Assembly: GCA_008933705.1 (NCBI GenBank)
Contig: WBUN01000016.1
Coordinates: forward strand, 22,171 to 86,170
DNA from: Hyphomicrobiaceae bacterium
GTDB taxonomy: Bacteria > Pseudomonadota > Alphaproteobacteria > Rhizobiales > Hyphomicrobiaceae
Direction: 5' to 3'
Length of the DNA stretch: 64,000 bases
This document shows, one piece after another, positions 26,509 through 40,356 of this stretch. Made by a program: the position numbers and the translations under genes. The notes below the pieces were generated by a model. It was not told the DNA's origin. It ran no database searches and saw nothing but the letters and a program-made list of their open reading frames with translations. Positions within the stretch are counted from its first letter, which is position 1. Each line of letters starts with the position of its first letter.

Positions 26509-27819
26509 TCACCCGTTCTGCTTGGCGCGCAGCTTCGCCCAATACTCCAGGCGCTTCTTGATCTCAGCCTCGAACCCCCTCCCCCGCGGATCGTAGAACT
26601 GCTGACGCTCCATCTCGTCGGGGAAATAGTCCTGCCCGGAAAAACCTTCGGGCGTGTTGTGGTCGTAGGCGTAGCCCCTGCCATAGCCCTCGGCCGCCAT
26701 CAGCTTGGTGGGGGCATTGAGAATGTGCTTGGGTGGCGCAAGGCTGCCATGCTCCTTGGCTGCGCGCATGGAGGCGCTGTAGGCCATGTAGGAGGCGTTG
26801 GATTTGGGCGCAGTGGCGAGATAGAGCGTGGCCTGCGCCAGTGCCAGCTCACCCTCTGGCGTTCCGAGGAAATCGTACACATCCTTGGCGGCCAGTGCTT
26901 GGACCAGCGCCTGCGGATCGGCAAGGCCGATGTCCTCGATCGCCATGCGTACCAGCCGGCGGGCGATGAAGAGGCGGTCCTCGCCGGCGTCCAGCATGCG
27001 CGCCAGCCAGTAGAGCGAGGCATCGGGGTCGGAGCCGCGCACGGCCTTGTGCAGGGCGCTGATCAGGTTGTAGTGGCCGTCACGCGACTTGTCATAGAGA
27101 GGTGCACGCCGCTGCACCAGCTCGGTCAAAGCCTCGCGACCGATAGGGCCGGCACCTTGCGCAACCGCACCGAGCACCTCCTCGGTCATATTCAGGACCG
27201 TGCGGCCATCGCCGTCCGCCATGGCCTTGAGCATCTCGCGCGCCTCAGGACCGAGAGGAAGCGCCCGTCCCTCTTCCCGCTCGGCGCGCTTGAGCAGCTC
27301 TTCCAGCGCGGCATCGTCGAGGCGGCGAAACACCAGAACCAGCGCGCGTGAAAGCAATGCGCCGTTGAGCTCGAAGGACGGGTTCTCGGTGGTCGCACCG
27401 ACGAGAACGATCGTGCCGTCCTCCATATGCGGCAGGAAGCTATCCTGCTGCGAGCGGTTGAAGCGATGGATCTCGTCGATGAAGAGCAGCGTACCCTTGC
27501 CGGTCTCGCGGCGGCTCTTGGCGCGGTCGAATGCTTTGCGCAGATCCTGCACGCCCGAGAAGATGGCGGACAGTTGCTCGAAGGCGAGATTGGTCTCGTC
27601 CGCCAGCAACCGGGCCACCGTGGTCTTGCCGGAGCCGGGCGGCCCCCACAGGATCATGCTCTGCGGGCGCTTGGCCTTCAGCATGCGCGTCAGCGTGCCG
27701 GTGGGGCCTACCAGTTGATCCTGACCCACCACGTCGGCGAGCCTCTTCGGCCGCAGCCGGTCGGCGAGCGGGCGGGGCGCACCCTGCTCGAGGCCGGCAG
27801 CTTCGAAGAGATTGGTCAT
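26509..27819 (-). CDS. rarA: Replication-associated recombination protein RarA (MgsA) AAA ATPase
   Basis: A 436-residue AAA+ ATPase of the clamp-loader/RuvB-like group that acts at stalled replication forks. Features: RPLADRLRPKRLADVVGQDQL (the RarA N-terminal signature), Walker A GPPGSGKTT, Walker B LLFIDEIHRF, sensor 1 GATTENPSFE, arginine finger LSRALVLVF, and the C-terminal tetramerisation region with KSRDGHYNLISALHKAVRGSDPDA. ATG 27819 follows the DegQ stop within six bases; a TTG at 27828 is a possible alternative overlapping that stop. Confidence 0.95.
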   Translation of the reverse strand: MTNLFEAAGLEQGAPRPLADRLRPKRLADVVGQDQLVGPTGTLTRMLKAKRPQSMILWGPPGSGKTTVARLLADETNLAFEQLSAIFSGVQDLRKAFDRAKSRRETGKGTLLFIDEIHRFNRSQQDSFLPHMEDGTIVLVGATTENPSFELNGALLSRALVLVFRRLDDAALEELLKRAEREEGRALPLGPEAREMLKAMADGDGRTVLNMTEEVLGAVAQGAGPIGREALTELVQRRAPLYDKSRDGHYNLISALHKAVRGSDPDASLYWLARMLDAGEDRLFIARRLVRMAIEDIGLADPQALVQALAAKDVYDFLGTPEGELALAQATLYLATAPKSNASYMAYSASMRAAKEHGSLAPPKHILNAPTKLMAAEGYGRGYAYDHNTPEGFSGQDYFPDEMERQQFYDPRGRGFEAEIKKRLEYWAKLRAKQNG

Positions 27820-27824
27820 GCGGT

Positions 27825-29276
27825 TCAACCCGGCACCTGGAGCTGCAATACCTGCTGGCCGCGCTTGACGACAACCTGCCAGAGGCGCTGGCGATCCTTG
27901 AGCAGGCCTTCGAGCTCGGCCACCGTCTCGATCTTCTGCCGCCCGACCTGAACGATGATGTCTCCCTGCCGGAACCCCAGTCGCGCCGCGGTCGCGCCGC
28001 CTCGCACCGACAGGACGACAACCCCGTCCTGATCATCGATGCCGAGCTCGTCGGCCATGCCCGGCAAGATGTTGGCGACGCGCGCGCCGTCGAAGGGATG
28101 CGGACCTGCGAGATTGCGGATATCGTCACGGCCCGCCGCCGGGGGCGCCCTCAAACTGACCTCGACGGTCATGCGGCGCCCCTTGCGCACCACATCGAGA
28201 CGGGCCCGGTTGCCAATGCCGCGCGTGGTCAGCCGATAGTTCACGGCGCGAGCATCGGTCACCTCGTAGCCGTCCACGGCTACGATGACATCGCCGGCCT
28301 CCAGGCCAGCTTCGGCCGCCGGACTGTTGGGATAGAGCCTCACAATCACTGCGCCGGCCACCCGATCGAGCTTCAGGCCCTCGGCGATATCGCGCGTGAC
28401 GGCATCGAGCTTTGCGCCGATCCAGGGCCGCTCGACCTTCCGGCCGGTCACAGCGCTATCGACGTAGAGCTTCACCAGATTGGAGGGGATGGCGAACCCG
28501 ATGCCGTGCGAACCGCCCGAGCGTGAGAATATCGCCGTGTTGATGCCCACGACACGGCCTGCCATGTCCACCAGAGCACCGCCCGAGTTGCCAGGATTGA
28601 TGGCGGCGTCGGTCTGGATGAACACCTGGGCCTGCGATTGCGCAACCTCAGTACGAGCCAGGGCGGAGATGATGCCGCTCGTCACGGTCTGGCCGACGCC
28701 GAACGGATTGCCGATGGCAAGCACGAGGTCGCCGACCTCGATTGTGTCGGAATTCTCGAACTGCAGGTAGGGAAAGCGGCCGTCCCCGCCCTCGATCCTG
28801 AGCACGGCGATATCGGACTTCTCGTCCTGCAGAATGACCTTGGCGTCGAACTCGCGCCGATCGGCCAGCGCCACCTTGATCTCAGCCGCGCCGCCGACCT
28901 TGATGACGTGGTTATTGGTGACGACGATACCGGTAGGGCTGACGATGACGCCGGAGCCGAGCGAGTTCTGGATACGCTCCTGCGGCATGCCGAATGCCTC
29001 CCCGAAGAAGCGGCGAAACAGGGGATCCTCGGCGAACGGCGACACAAATGTCTGCACCCGCGCGCGCACGTACACGTTGACGACGGCGGGTGCCGCCTTC
29101 TTGACGATGGGCGCGAAGGAGTATTGTGCGGCCTCGCGCGAGGGCGGCGGTTCCTTGCGTTGCGCCAGGGCCTTATCGGCCACGGTCAGGGCCAATGCGA
29201 TCCCGGCCGATGCCGCCATGAGGGCGCACAGCCGCCGCCCGGCCGGCGCCTTCATCATTGCCCTGCTCAACCGCAT
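27825..29276 (-). CDS. Do/DegQ-family periplasmic serine protease with two PDZ domains
   Basis: A 483-residue HtrA-type protease. A signal peptide spans the first 40 residues (…GIALALTVADKALAQ). The catalytic triad is seen in TNNHVI (His), KSDIAVL (Asp) and NPGNSGGALVD (Ser). Two PDZ domains follow, the first beginning near RPWIGAKLDAVT, the second near VVVLSVRGGATAARLGFRQGD. It degrades misfolded envelope proteins. The gene lies between rplQ and rarA, which I recall as a conserved neighbourhood in Rhizobiales. ATG 29276 has GAGG six bases upstream; ATG 29258 is an alternative. Confidence 0.93.
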   Translation of the reverse strand: MRLSRAMMKAPAGRRLCALMAASAGIALALTVADKALAQRKEPPPSREAAQYSFAPIVKKAAPAVVNVYVRARVQTFVSPFAEDPLFRRFFGEAFGMPQERIQNSLGSGVIVSPTGIVVTNNHVIKVGGAAEIKVALADRREFDAKVILQDEKSDIAVLRIEGGDGRFPYLQFENSDTIEVGDLVLAIGNPFGVGQTVTSGIISALARTEVAQSQAQVFIQTDAAINPGNSGGALVDMAGRVVGINTAIFSRSGGSHGIGFAIPSNLVKLYVDSAVTGRKVERPWIGAKLDAVTRDIAEGLKLDRVAGAVIVRLYPNSPAAEAGLEAGDVIVAVDGYEVTDARAVNYRLTTRGIGNRARLDVVRKGRRMTVEVSLRAPPAAGRDDIRNLAGPHPFDGARVANILPGMADELGIDDQDGVVVLSVRGGATAARLGFRQGDIIVQVGRQKIETVAELEGLLKDRQRLWQVVVKRGQQVLQLQVPG

Positions 29277-29411
29277 TTGTCGTCGCCTCGCGCAGCCAGC
29301 CTGGAAGCCCGCCACGAATATAGAGTAGGCCACCTGGGCTTTGAAGGTTCACGCCTTGGTGCACGTCGCCGCTCCACCGCGCAAGCGCTGGGGATCCGCC
29401 TGCATGTCGCT

Positions 29412-29927
29412 CTAGAGGGCGATCTTGAGGCCCATCCTCTTCATTTCCAGCAGCGCCTCGGCGTTGCCTTTGGCATCATCGACCGGATGATGCGTGTGCT
29501 CGGTGCGGCGCAGATGCTTGAAGTTCTGGAAGGTGTCGCGCACCATCCCCTTGTAGAGTGAGCCGAGATTGGTGCTCGAATGCCCGAACGGATTGCCGCC
29601 GGTGTAGCGCCAGAAGTACCAGTTGATGAACTGCCAATCGAAGCCGTTGTTGTCGCTGACGAAGTAGGCCCGCCCCTTCGTCCTCTCCTTCAGCCAGCGC
29701 GCAAACGCTTCCATCACCACCTGCGGCTCATCGAAACCAAGCGTGACTTCACGCGAGAAGCCGCTGATCGCGAGTGCCTCAGGCACCCAATTCTCGGAAA
29801 CCGGTCTCAGCCGGCCGTAGAAGGTCTGGTCGAGCCCTTCCTTCACCAGCACGGCGCCGAAGCAGATCATGCTGTAGGCGCCGGGAATCGGCCCATCCGC
29901 TTCCACATCCACCATCACGTAGGCCAT
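29412..29927 (-). CDS. DEDDh-type 3'-5' exonuclease family protein
   Basis: A 171-residue nuclease-like protein of the RNase T/epsilon-subunit fold. Motif Exo I is MVDVEADGPIPG (Asp and Glu ligands), Exo II is SDNNGFDWQFINWYF (Asp) and Exo III is HHPVDDAKGNAEAL (His and Asp), giving a complete DEDDh set. The length indicates a single catalytic domain. The target (RNA or DNA ends) is unknown. ATG 29927 is chosen because the catalytic motif starts six residues in, as in relatives. Confidence 0.82.
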   Translation of the reverse strand: MAYVMVDVEADGPIPGAYSMICFGAVLVKEGLDQTFYGRLRPVSENWVPEALAISGFSREVTLGFDEPQVVMEAFARWLKERTKGRAYFVSDNNGFDWQFINWYFWRYTGGNPFGHSSTNLGSLYKGMVRDTFQNFKHLRRTEHTHHPVDDAKGNAEALLEMKRMGLKIAL

Positions 29928-30065
29928 GATAGCGATCTCACAGATATGCAATTCGCACGTATTTTGCCGCCGCATATGGCATTACCAAGGTGCGCACGGC
30001 CCAACTTCGGCCGAATGCGCAAGGCGACCGGGCAAATGCGTGGCGGCCAGGACCAGCCTTGACCC

Positions 30066-30374
30066 ATGCGCACGATACTGAAGGATCGCGTGCTCGTACT
30101 CGTGCCGGAGACCGAGGCGGAGGCCCGCGAGCTGGCCGATTGGAAGGCGGCGCACGCCGATCACGTCTTTCGCGTCCACGCACTCGACGCGGCCGGGCTC
30201 GATCTGCACGATCTGGGCGCACGCGCCGACGCCTGCCGCGAGCCGATCAACATCGTCAGCACCAGCCGCAATGCGGTCGTGCGCCGGGACAGCAAGGCCA
30301 TTCCGGGCGTCGTCATGGCCGACATCTGGATGCGCATCCGCACCGCCCTGCGAAAGGCGGATCTTGGATCATAG
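30066..30374 (+). CDS. Hypothetical protein, 102 residues
   Basis: Coding composition is typical of the region, but no family is recognised. The sequence alternates hydrophobic strands and charged helices (ILKDRVLVLVPETEAEARE; VFRVHALDAAGLDLHDLG; GVVMADIWMRIRTALRKADLG) and suggests a small alpha/beta protein without signal or membrane segments. It is convergent with rplQ, with 11 nt between the stops. The start is weakly supported: the nearest AGGA is 13 bases upstream. Confidence 0.5.
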   Translation: MRTILKDRVLVLVPETEAEARELADWKAAHADHVFRVHALDAAGLDLHDLGARADACREPINIVSTSRNAVVRRDSKAIPGVVMADIWMRIRTALRKADLGS

Positions 30375-30385
30375 TCCGGCCTGCC

Positions 30386-30811
30386 TCAGGCGCTCGCCTG
30401 CTGCTCCTTCATGGCCTCGCTGCGCTCGCGATCCTCCTTGCCCTTCACCGTCTCGTCGCGATCGACGAGTTCGATGACGGCAACCGGAGCCGAGTCTCCG
30501 TAGCGATAGCCGGCCTTGAGCACGCGGGTGTAGCCGCCGGCGCGGTCCTTGTAGCGCGGCCCCAGCGTGTCGAAGAGCTTCTTGACCATGCCCTCGTCTC
30601 GCAGGCGCGCAGCAGCGAGACGGCGCGAATTCAAATCGCCGCGCTTGGCCAGCGTGATGTACTTGTCCATCACACGGCTCAGGTCCTTGGCCTTTGGCAG
30701 CGTGGTGACGATCTGCTCGTGCTTGATGAGGGCCGCTGCCATGTTGGAGAACATGGCCTGACGGTGGCTGCTCTGACGGCCGAAGCGCCGCCCCAATTTC
30801 TTATGTCGCAT
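30386..30811 (-). CDS. rplQ: 50S ribosomal protein L17
   Basis: A 141-residue ribosomal protein at the exit-tunnel side of the large subunit. It opens with the family signature [21 protein letters not shown] and has [16 protein letters not shown] followed by [24 protein letters not shown]; the acidic, lysine-rich tail after residue 120 is the variable part. It is the last gene of the rpsM-rpsK-rpoA-rplQ run, 115 nt after rpoA. Confidence 0.98.
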   Translation of the reverse strand: MRHKKLGRRFGRQSSHRQAMFSNMAAALIKHEQIVTTLPKAKDLSRVMDKYITLAKRGDLNSRRLAAARLRDEGMVKKLFDTLGPRYKDRAGGYTRVLKAGYRYGDSAPVAVIELVDRDETVKGKEDRERSEAMKEQQASA

Positions 30812-30926
30812 GTCAGTTCCCTTAGGTTGTTTGGCGGGGAGGTTCTATGGCCTCACCTCGCATTGGAAAGGGCAATTGGGAAAGCGGGAGCAGGGAGGGA
30901 GTAGCTGCTCCCCATTCCCTATTCCC

Positions 30927-31952
30927 TCAATACTGGTCCTCGAAGCGCTTGGCCAGATCCTCGATGTTGTCCGGCGGCCAGTTCGGCACCTCCATGCCCA
31001 GATGCAGGCCCATGCTCGCCAGCACTTCCTTGATCTCGTTGAGCGACTTGCGGCCGAAGTTCGGCGTGCGCAGCATCTCGGCTTCCGTCTTCTGGATCAG
31101 GTCGCCGATGTAGACGATGTTGTCGTTCTTCAAGCAGTTGGCCGAGCGCACGGAGAGCTCGAGCTCATCCACCTTCTTGAGCAGCGCCGCGTTGAAGGCG
31201 AGCTCGGGATGCTTGGCCTCCTCGGCCGGCTTCTTCGGCTCCTCGAAGTTGATGAAGACGGCGAGCTGATCCTGCAGGATGCGCGCAGCAAGAGCGACGG
31301 CGTCCTCGGCCGTGACAGACCCGTCGGTCTCGACCGTCATGGTGAGCTTGTCGTAGTCGAGGATCTGGCCCTCGCGGGTATTTTCGACCTTGTAGGAGAC
31401 CTTCTTCACCGGGCTGTACAGGCTGTCGACCGGGATCAGCCCGATCGGCGCATCGTCGGGCCGGTTGCGCTCGGCCGGCACATAGCCCTTGCCCATCGCC
31501 GCCGTGAACTCCATGCGGATGGAGGCGCCCTGGTCGAGCGTGCAGATGACGTGGTCCGGGTTCAGCACCTCGACCTCCGAGCTTGCCTCGATGTCGGACG
31601 CCTTGACGGGGCCGGGGCCTTCCTTCTTCAGCACCATGCGCTTGACGCCGTCGGAATGCAGGCGCAGGGCGATCTCCTTGATGTTGAGGATGATGTTGGT
31701 CACATCCTCGCGCACACCGGGAATCGACGAAAACTCGTGCAGCACGCCGTCGATGTGCACGGTCGTGATGGCAGAGCCTTGGAGCGAGGAGAGCAGCACG
31801 CGCCGGAGCGCATTGCCGAGCGTCATGCCGAATCCGCGCTCCAGCGGCTCGGCGACGATGGTCGCGACCTTGTTCTTCTGGCGGCCGGGGACGATGTCGA
31901 GCTTGGTCGGCTTGATCAGGTCCTGCCAGTTCTTCTGCAATACGTTTGCCAC
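30927..31952 (-). CDS. rpoA: DNA-directed RNA polymerase alpha subunit
   Basis: A 341-residue core polymerase subunit. The N-terminal assembly domain has [23 protein letters not shown]; the C-terminal domain (about residues 250-325), which contacts UP elements and activators, has [21 protein letters not shown] and [23 protein letters not shown]. The start is a GTG at 31952 with GAGG upstream, giving the conserved N-terminus [15 protein letters not shown]. It lies between rpsK and rplQ. Confidence 0.98.
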   Translation of the reverse strand: MANVLQKNWQDLIKPTKLDIVPGRQKNKVATIVAEPLERGFGMTLGNALRRVLLSSLQGSAITTVHIDGVLHEFSSIPGVREDVTNIILNIKEIALRLHSDGVKRMVLKKEGPGPVKASDIEASSEVEVLNPDHVICTLDQGASIRMEFTAAMGKGYVPAERNRPDDAPIGLIPVDSLYSPVKKVSYKVENTREGQILDYDKLTMTVETDGSVTAEDAVALAARILQDQLAVFINFEEPKKPAEEAKHPELAFNAALLKKVDELELSVRSANCLKNDNIVYIGDLIQKTEAEMLRTPNFGRKSLNEIKEVLASMGLHLGMEVPNWPPDNIEDLAKRFEDQY

Positions 31953-32052
31953 GGGGGTTGGCCTCACGCTCTGGGATGATCGGGGCGGCAATCCTGCGGG
32001 CGGCTGCCGGCCCCAGTTGAAGTCGAATAAGCCGGCTCGGCCGGCATCTGCA

Positions 32053-32457
32053 TCAAACGCGGCGGCGCTTGCGAGGGCGACAACCGTTGTGCGGGATGGC
32101 GGTCACGTCACGGATGGAGGTGATCTGGAAGCCGACCGCCTGCAGCGCGCGAAGCGCCGACTCGCGGCCGGAACCCGGCCCCATCACCTCGACCTCGAGG
32201 ATCTTCATGCCGTGCTCCATCGCCTTCTTGCCGGCATCCTCGGCCGCCACCTGCGCGGCATAGGGCGTCGACTTGCGCGAGCCCTTGAAGCCCATGGTGC
32301 CGGCCGACGACCAGGCGATGGTATTGCCCTGTGCATCGGTGATCGTGATCATCGTGTTGTTGAAGGTGGCGCTGACGTGGGCAACGCCCGAGGTGATGTT
32401 CTTGCGCTCGCGCCGACGCGTCTTGGCGCGCGTTGTCTGCTGCTGCTCTTTGGCCAT
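32053..32457 (-). CDS. rpsK: 30S ribosomal protein S11
   Basis: A 134-residue platform protein of the small subunit near the 690 loop of 16S rRNA. The central [20 protein letters not shown] and the C-terminal signature [21 protein letters not shown] are diagnostic. It follows rpsM by 84 nt and precedes rpoA by 100 nt in the same operon. Confidence 0.98.
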   Translation of the reverse strand: MAKEQQQTTRAKTRRRERKNITSGVAHVSATFNNTMITITDAQGNTIAWSSAGTMGFKGSRKSTPYAAQVAAEDAGKKAMEHGMKILEVEVMGPGSGRESALRALQAVGFQITSIRDVTAIPHNGCRPRKRRRV

Positions 32458-32541
32458 TTCCGTGCGACTCCCGAACGGGGTGAATGTGAGATACGCCAGC
32501 GCTGCCGGACCACGCCGACACCCGCCGCAATGCGGTTGGCG

Positions 32542-32913
32542 TTACGCCTTCTTCTTTCCGGCAATCGGCCGTGCCGGACCTTTGCGGGTGCGCGCATTGG
32601 TGTGCGTGCGCTGCCCCCTCACCGGCAGCCCGCGGCGATGGCGCAGACCGCGGTAGCAGCCCAGATCCATCAGACGTTTGACGTTCATCGCAACCTCGCG
32701 GCGAAGGTCACCCTCCACCACGTAGTCGCGGTCGATCGTCTCGCGGATCTGCAGCACCTCGGCGTCGGTGAGCTGATTCACGCGGCGCTGCTCGGGGATC
32801 CCGACCTTGCTGCAGATTTCCTTGGCGAACTTCGGCCCGATGCCGTGGATATACTGGAGGGCAATGATGACGCGTTTCTGCGTCGGAATGTTAACGCCTG
32901 CAATACGAGCCAC
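32542..32913 (-). CDS. rpsM: 30S ribosomal protein S13
   Basis: A 123-residue head protein contacting the P-site tRNA and the large subunit. The start is a GTG at 32913 with GGGAG seven bases upstream, giving [15 protein letters not shown]. The helix-two-turn-helix [16 protein letters not shown] and the basic tail [24 protein letters not shown] are typical. It is the first gene of this operon; in most relatives it is preceded by adk and secY, but here the upstream gene is alaS. Confidence 0.97.
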   Translation of the reverse strand: MARIAGVNIPTQKRVIIALQYIHGIGPKFAKEICSKVGIPEQRRVNQLTDAEVLQIRETIDRDYVVEGDLRREVAMNVKRLMDLGCYRGLRHRRGLPVRGQRTHTNARTRKGPARPIAGKKKA

Positions 32914-33059
32914 GTCTGTCTCCCAACACGGCGCCGTCCCGCTGACCAGGATCGCCGCCGCTTCGATCCCGGACGAAAACCTCAAAAACGCGCGCGGACC
33001 GGCCCCCGGCGTTGGCGCGCCAGACCCGATCGCTGTGCTTCACGTCGCGAAAGTTGGCG

Positions 33060-33089
33060 ACTATTAGCCGAGGTGAATCGGGCCGTCAA
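33060..33089 (-). promoter_or_regulatory. Promoter of the rpsM-rpsK-rpoA-rplQ operon
   Basis: On the minus strand TTGACG (33089-33084), a 17-base spacer, then TAATAG (33066-33061), or AATAGT with an 18-base spacer. The alphaproteobacterial -35 is exact; the -10 is moderate. It lies between alaS and rpsM and leaves about 140 nt of leader, enough for a ribosomal-protein autoregulatory structure. Confidence 0.5.
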
Positions 33090-33146
33090 CCAGTGCAGGG
33101 ACAATTGGTCGCGGCATTTCGGCCGCTCAACCCGAACGGTGTTCAC

Positions 33147-35873
<2,727 letters not shown>

Positions 35874-35968
35874 GGCGTGCTCGCGTGGCTCCCCGCACGG
35901 GCCCAAAAAAACCGCTGCGTTTGCGGGGGTTCTGGCCTCGCCAGACTTCTAGCGACGCGGACGCCAGT

Positions 35969-36004
35969 TGTCATCCCAGCGCTTGTCGCCGGGATCCAGC
36001 CCGC
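35969..36004 (+). repeat. Intergenic inverted-repeat element, copy 1
   Basis: A GTCATCCC…GGGATCCAGC element between alaS and recA. It matches, as reverse complement, copy 2 at 36054-36092, so two copies face each other 50 bp apart. Each is itself partly palindromic (CATCCC…GGGAT). Such elements are scattered in alphaproteobacterial intergenic DNA. Confidence 0.6.
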
Positions 36005-36053
36005 CACAGATCCCGTGCGGCCATGACGTTGCACGACGCGAACGCTGCAGCTT

Positions 36054-36092
36054 GCGGGCTGCTGGATCCCGGGCACAAGGCCCGGGATGGCA
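36054..36092 (-). repeat. Intergenic inverted-repeat element, copy 2, with hairpin
   Basis: Reverse-oriented copy of the element at 35969-36004. Within it ATCCCGGGC (36066-36074) pairs perfectly with GCCCGGGAT (36080-36088) around a five-base loop, directly after the recA stop, so the element may also act as the recA 3' end. Confidence 0.65.
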
Positions 36093-36093
36093 C

Positions 36094-37248
<1,155 letters not shown>

Positions 37249-37311
37249 CGGGAATCCCTTATTTCATGAGTTGCAGATAGAGGCAAAACGCGACTCGCCG
37301 TTGCACACAAC

Positions 37312-37326
37312 GTACACGTTTTGTTC
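37312..37326 (-). promoter_or_regulatory. SOS (LexA) operator of recA
   Basis: Reading towards recA (minus strand) the sequence is GAAC, seven bases, GTAC. This is the exact form defined by mutagenesis for the Rhizobium etli recA operator, as I recall it, and it stands 64-78 bp before the start codon, the expected promoter region. Confidence 0.75.
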
Positions 37327-37410
37327 TCATTGCGCAACGCGCGCGTCCGCGGCCGGAACACCCTGTCCTGAACCGGCGGCGCACTGTCGGCCAGGGCGGC
37401 TGGACAGCGC

Positions 37411-39927
37411 TTACCGCCCCAGCTGCTCCTTCACCTTGGCGGCGAGCTGCGGCAGCGTGAACGGCTTGGGCAGGAACGCGTAGTCCTCGTCGTCATCAAG
37501 CGTCTTCTTGAAGGCGTCGTCAGGATAGCCCGAGACGAAGATGATCTTGAGGCCCGGGTTGGTCTTGCGCAGCTCCTTCAGCAGCGAAGGCCCGTCCATC
37601 TCCGGCATCACCACGTCGCTGACGACGATGTCGACGCGGCCCTTCTCGCGCTCCATCACCTCGAGCGCCTCCACGCCGGTGCCCGCCTCCAGCACCTCGT
37701 AGCCCTGGCGCGAAAGGGCACGGGCCGCAAAGTTGCGCACCGCGTCCTCGTCCTCCACCAGCAGCACGCGTCCCGTGCCGGTGAGATCGCGCGCGACCTC
37801 CTTCTTCTTCTCCGGCCGCTCGCGGGCGATCTCGTCCTCGTTCTCGATGATGTGGCGGGGCAGGTAGACGCGGAAGGTTGTTCCCTTGCCGGGCTCGCTC
37901 TCGGCGAAGATGTAGCCGCCCGTCTGCTTGACGATGCCGTAGACCGTGGAGAGGCCGAGACCTGTGCCCTTGCCGACATCCTTGGTTGTGAAGAACGGCT
38001 CGAAGATCTTGCTCATCACCTCGGGCGGCATGCCGCAGCCGGTGTCCTCCACCTCGATCAGGACGTATTCGCCGGCCGCGACCCCGGCCTTGCTGACCTT
38101 GAGGCTCTCGCGCTCGCTGATGTTGCGCGTGCGGATGGTGAGGCAGCCGCCGTTGGGCATGGCGTCGCGCGCGTTGACGGCAAGGTTGATGATCACCTGC
38201 ACAAACTGCGTCTTGTCCGCCTTCACGTACCACAGGTCGCGCCCGGACAGGATCTTCAGGTCGATCTTCTCGCCGAGCGCGCGGTTGAGCAGGGCGGCGA
38301 GGTCGGTCAGCACCTCGCCGAGTTCGAGCACCTCTGCCTGCAAGGTCTGCCGGCGCGAGAAGGCGAGGAGCTGATGCACCAGCCCGGCGGCGCGATGCGC
38401 GCTCTGCTTGATGTTCATGATGTCGCGATAGGCGGCGTCCGTCGGCCGGTGCTTCAGCAGCAGCAGATCGGAGAAGCCGATGATGGCGGTCAACACGTTG
38501 TTGAAGTCGTGCGCGACGCCCCCGGCAAGCTGGCCGATGGCCTCCATCTTGTGGCTCTGTGCGAACTTCAGCTCGAGCGCCTTCTGCTCGGTGGCATCGA
38601 TCGCATAGAGGATGGCGCCCTCGCGCCCGCGCGCACCCGCCCCGAGGGGACTCACGTAGATCCGGCGCGCCAATTCGCCCTGCGGCCCGAAGGAGATCTC
38701 GATCGGCGCGGCCCCGGTGCGGCCCGAAACGGCGCGCTGCAGGGCTTTCGCAAGCTCCCTGCCCGTTGCCTCGTCGCCGGCGGGCGCAAGGTCTGTGATG
38801 GACGCCGGCGGCCGGATGCCGTCGAACATGCGCATGAAGGCGGCGTTGCTGCCGATGATGCGGCCCTCGGCATCGGCGGTGGCGATGCCGAACGGCGCCG
38901 ACTGAAGGACGCGCGAGAAACGCACGTCGGCTTCGGCACGCCCGGTCTCGCGGCTCGCCTCGGCGCTGCGATCGAGAACCAGGATCGAGATGGCGCCGCC
39001 GCGCCCGTTGCCGCGGCAAATGAGCTGGGCCGGGAAGGCGCGGCCGTCCTCGCGCAGCAGGTCGAGGTCGAACCGTGTTGCGCGCCCGACGCCACCACGC
39101 CCGGCGGCCCGTATCAGGGCTGCGCCGTCGGCGGACACGATGTCGAGCAGCGTCAGCGCGCGTCCGGACTCGGGCCGCAAGCCAAGCCACTGGCTCAACG
39201 TCGCATTGAGATGGGCAATGCGTCCGTCCGCCGTGACGGCGAGCAGCCCCTGGGGGAGACTGTCATAGAAGGCCAGCGTCGCCTCGAGCCCGCCAACGGT
39301 CTCCAGCTCGCGCGTGCGCTCGCGCGTCACGTCGGCGACCTGCCAGAGCGTGAGCCGTCCGTCGGGCGTGTTGCCGGTCTGCGCCGCATAGGGCCGCACC
39401 GAGACGTGCAGCCAGCGCCCGCCACGCAACGTGCCGGAGCGAACGTAGAACTCCTCGTCGCGAGGTTCGAAACGCTCGGCGGCGCGGTTGAGGCGGAAGA
39501 ACGCCTGCGCCGACTCGGGCGCGCCTGCAAACAGCTCCTCCAGCGTGGCATGCCGGCCCGACCGGCGGCCGGTCAGGCGCTGCAGGGCCCGGTTGCGGTA
39601 GAGCACGCTGCCCTTCGCGTCGACGATCAGCAGGCCGGTGTCGAGCCCATCGGCGACGGCCTTGACCATGTCGGCCTCGGCGGCGCGCTCGCTCAGGCGC
39701 ACGAAGCCCGTCAGCAATCCGAAGATCAGGAACACGCCCGCCACGGCGAGCAGTGCCAGCAGGCCGAGCACCACCGGCTCTGCCGCACCGCTGGCGACGA
39801 GCGCCATGGCGCCCAGTGCCCCGGCGCTGACAAGCCCGAGCATCAGGAGCAGCCCGCCTGCGCCGTGCGCCCGCATGCGGGGCTCCGCGGCTGCAGCCAC
39901 GTCCGGGCTTGCCTCGATTTCTGCCAT
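37411..39927 (-). CDS. cckA: Cell-cycle hybrid histidine kinase CckA
   Basis: An 838-residue membrane kinase that feeds phosphate through ChpT to CtrA and CpdR. Two hydrophobic helices (residues about 22-70) are followed by PAS-like sensor regions, the dimerisation/phosphoacceptor helix with [21 protein letters not shown] (His in HDFNN), the ATPase domain with [36 protein letters not shown] and [13 protein letters not shown], and a C-terminal receiver with Asp in [18 protein letters not shown] 39927 is conservative; the frame is open to ATG 40065 (884 residues) and the last 22 codons of that extension look coding. Confidence 0.94.
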   Translation of the reverse strand: MAEIEASPDVAAAAEPRMRAHGAGGLLLMLGLVSAGALGAMALVASGAAEPVVLGLLALLAVAGVFLIFGLLTGFVRLSERAAEADMVKAVADGLDTGLLIVDAKGSVLYRNRALQRLTGRRSGRHATLEELFAGAPESAQAFFRLNRAAERFEPRDEEFYVRSGTLRGGRWLHVSVRPYAAQTGNTPDGRLTLWQVADVTRERTRELETVGGLEATLAFYDSLPQGLLAVTADGRIAHLNATLSQWLGLRPESGRALTLLDIVSADGAALIRAAGRGGVGRATRFDLDLLREDGRAFPAQLICRGNGRGGAISILVLDRSAEASRETGRAEADVRFSRVLQSAPFGIATADAEGRIIGSNAAFMRMFDGIRPPASITDLAPAGDEATGRELAKALQRAVSGRTGAAPIEISFGPQGELARRIYVSPLGAGARGREGAILYAIDATEQKALELKFAQSHKMEAIGQLAGGVAHDFNNVLTAIIGFSDLLLLKHRPTDAAYRDIMNIKQSAHRAAGLVHQLLAFSRRQTLQAEVLELGEVLTDLAALLNRALGEKIDLKILSGRDLWYVKADKTQFVQVIINLAVNARDAMPNGGCLTIRTRNISERESLKVSKAGVAAGEYVLIEVEDTGCGMPPEVMSKIFEPFFTTKDVGKGTGLGLSTVYGIVKQTGGYIFAESEPGKGTTFRVYLPRHIIENEDEIARERPEKKKEVARDLTGTGRVLLVEDEDAVRNFAARALSRQGYEVLEAGTGVEALEVMEREKGRVDIVVSDVVMPEMDGPSLLKELRKTNPGLKIIFVSGYPDDAFKKTLDDDEDYAFLPKPFTLPQLAAKVKEQLGR

Positions 39928-40356
39928 GCGGCGCAGTCTTAGCTGATTCTGCGTGAGCGAGGCCTGCAGCGCCTTGAGGCTCTGGCTGCAGGAAGCCCTT
40001 ATTGTTTGAAGACTTTGGGCAAAGGGCAGGCGCAACGCCTGAATAGGGCCGGCATCTGGACGCATGTACTAACCAGGGATTTGTAGCCACCACATGAGTG
40101 CGCTCGGGGACTGGGATCGACGGCCCGGCGCGCTTCAAGAAAGCAATCATTCAGGTTAAGATGCCGTGAAGATGCACGCTGGAGGGGAACGCCGCGCATT
40201 TGTGGGCGGTGGGTATTGATTGGACGCGCACGCGCGGCAGATGGCCGCCATTTCTGCGACAGGCTCCGCGCAGCCGGCGGAAGTGTCCATGGCGTGCTTG
40301 GCGCACGGGCAAAATGGGCGCAGTCTCGGCCCGGCGAATCGATGGGAATGTGAGAG
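39928..40356. other. 429-bp divergent region between cckA and the FliO-like gene
   Basis: The first 138 bases could be an N-terminal extension of cckA. Beyond that I see no gene, tRNA or strong hairpin; it must contain the divergent promoters of cckA and the FliO-like gene, but none stands out. Confidence 0.45.

Noticed and set aside
37852..39942. 696-codon plus-strand frame opposite cckA
   Set aside because: Antisense shadow of a long GC-rich gene whose kinase motifs are intact.
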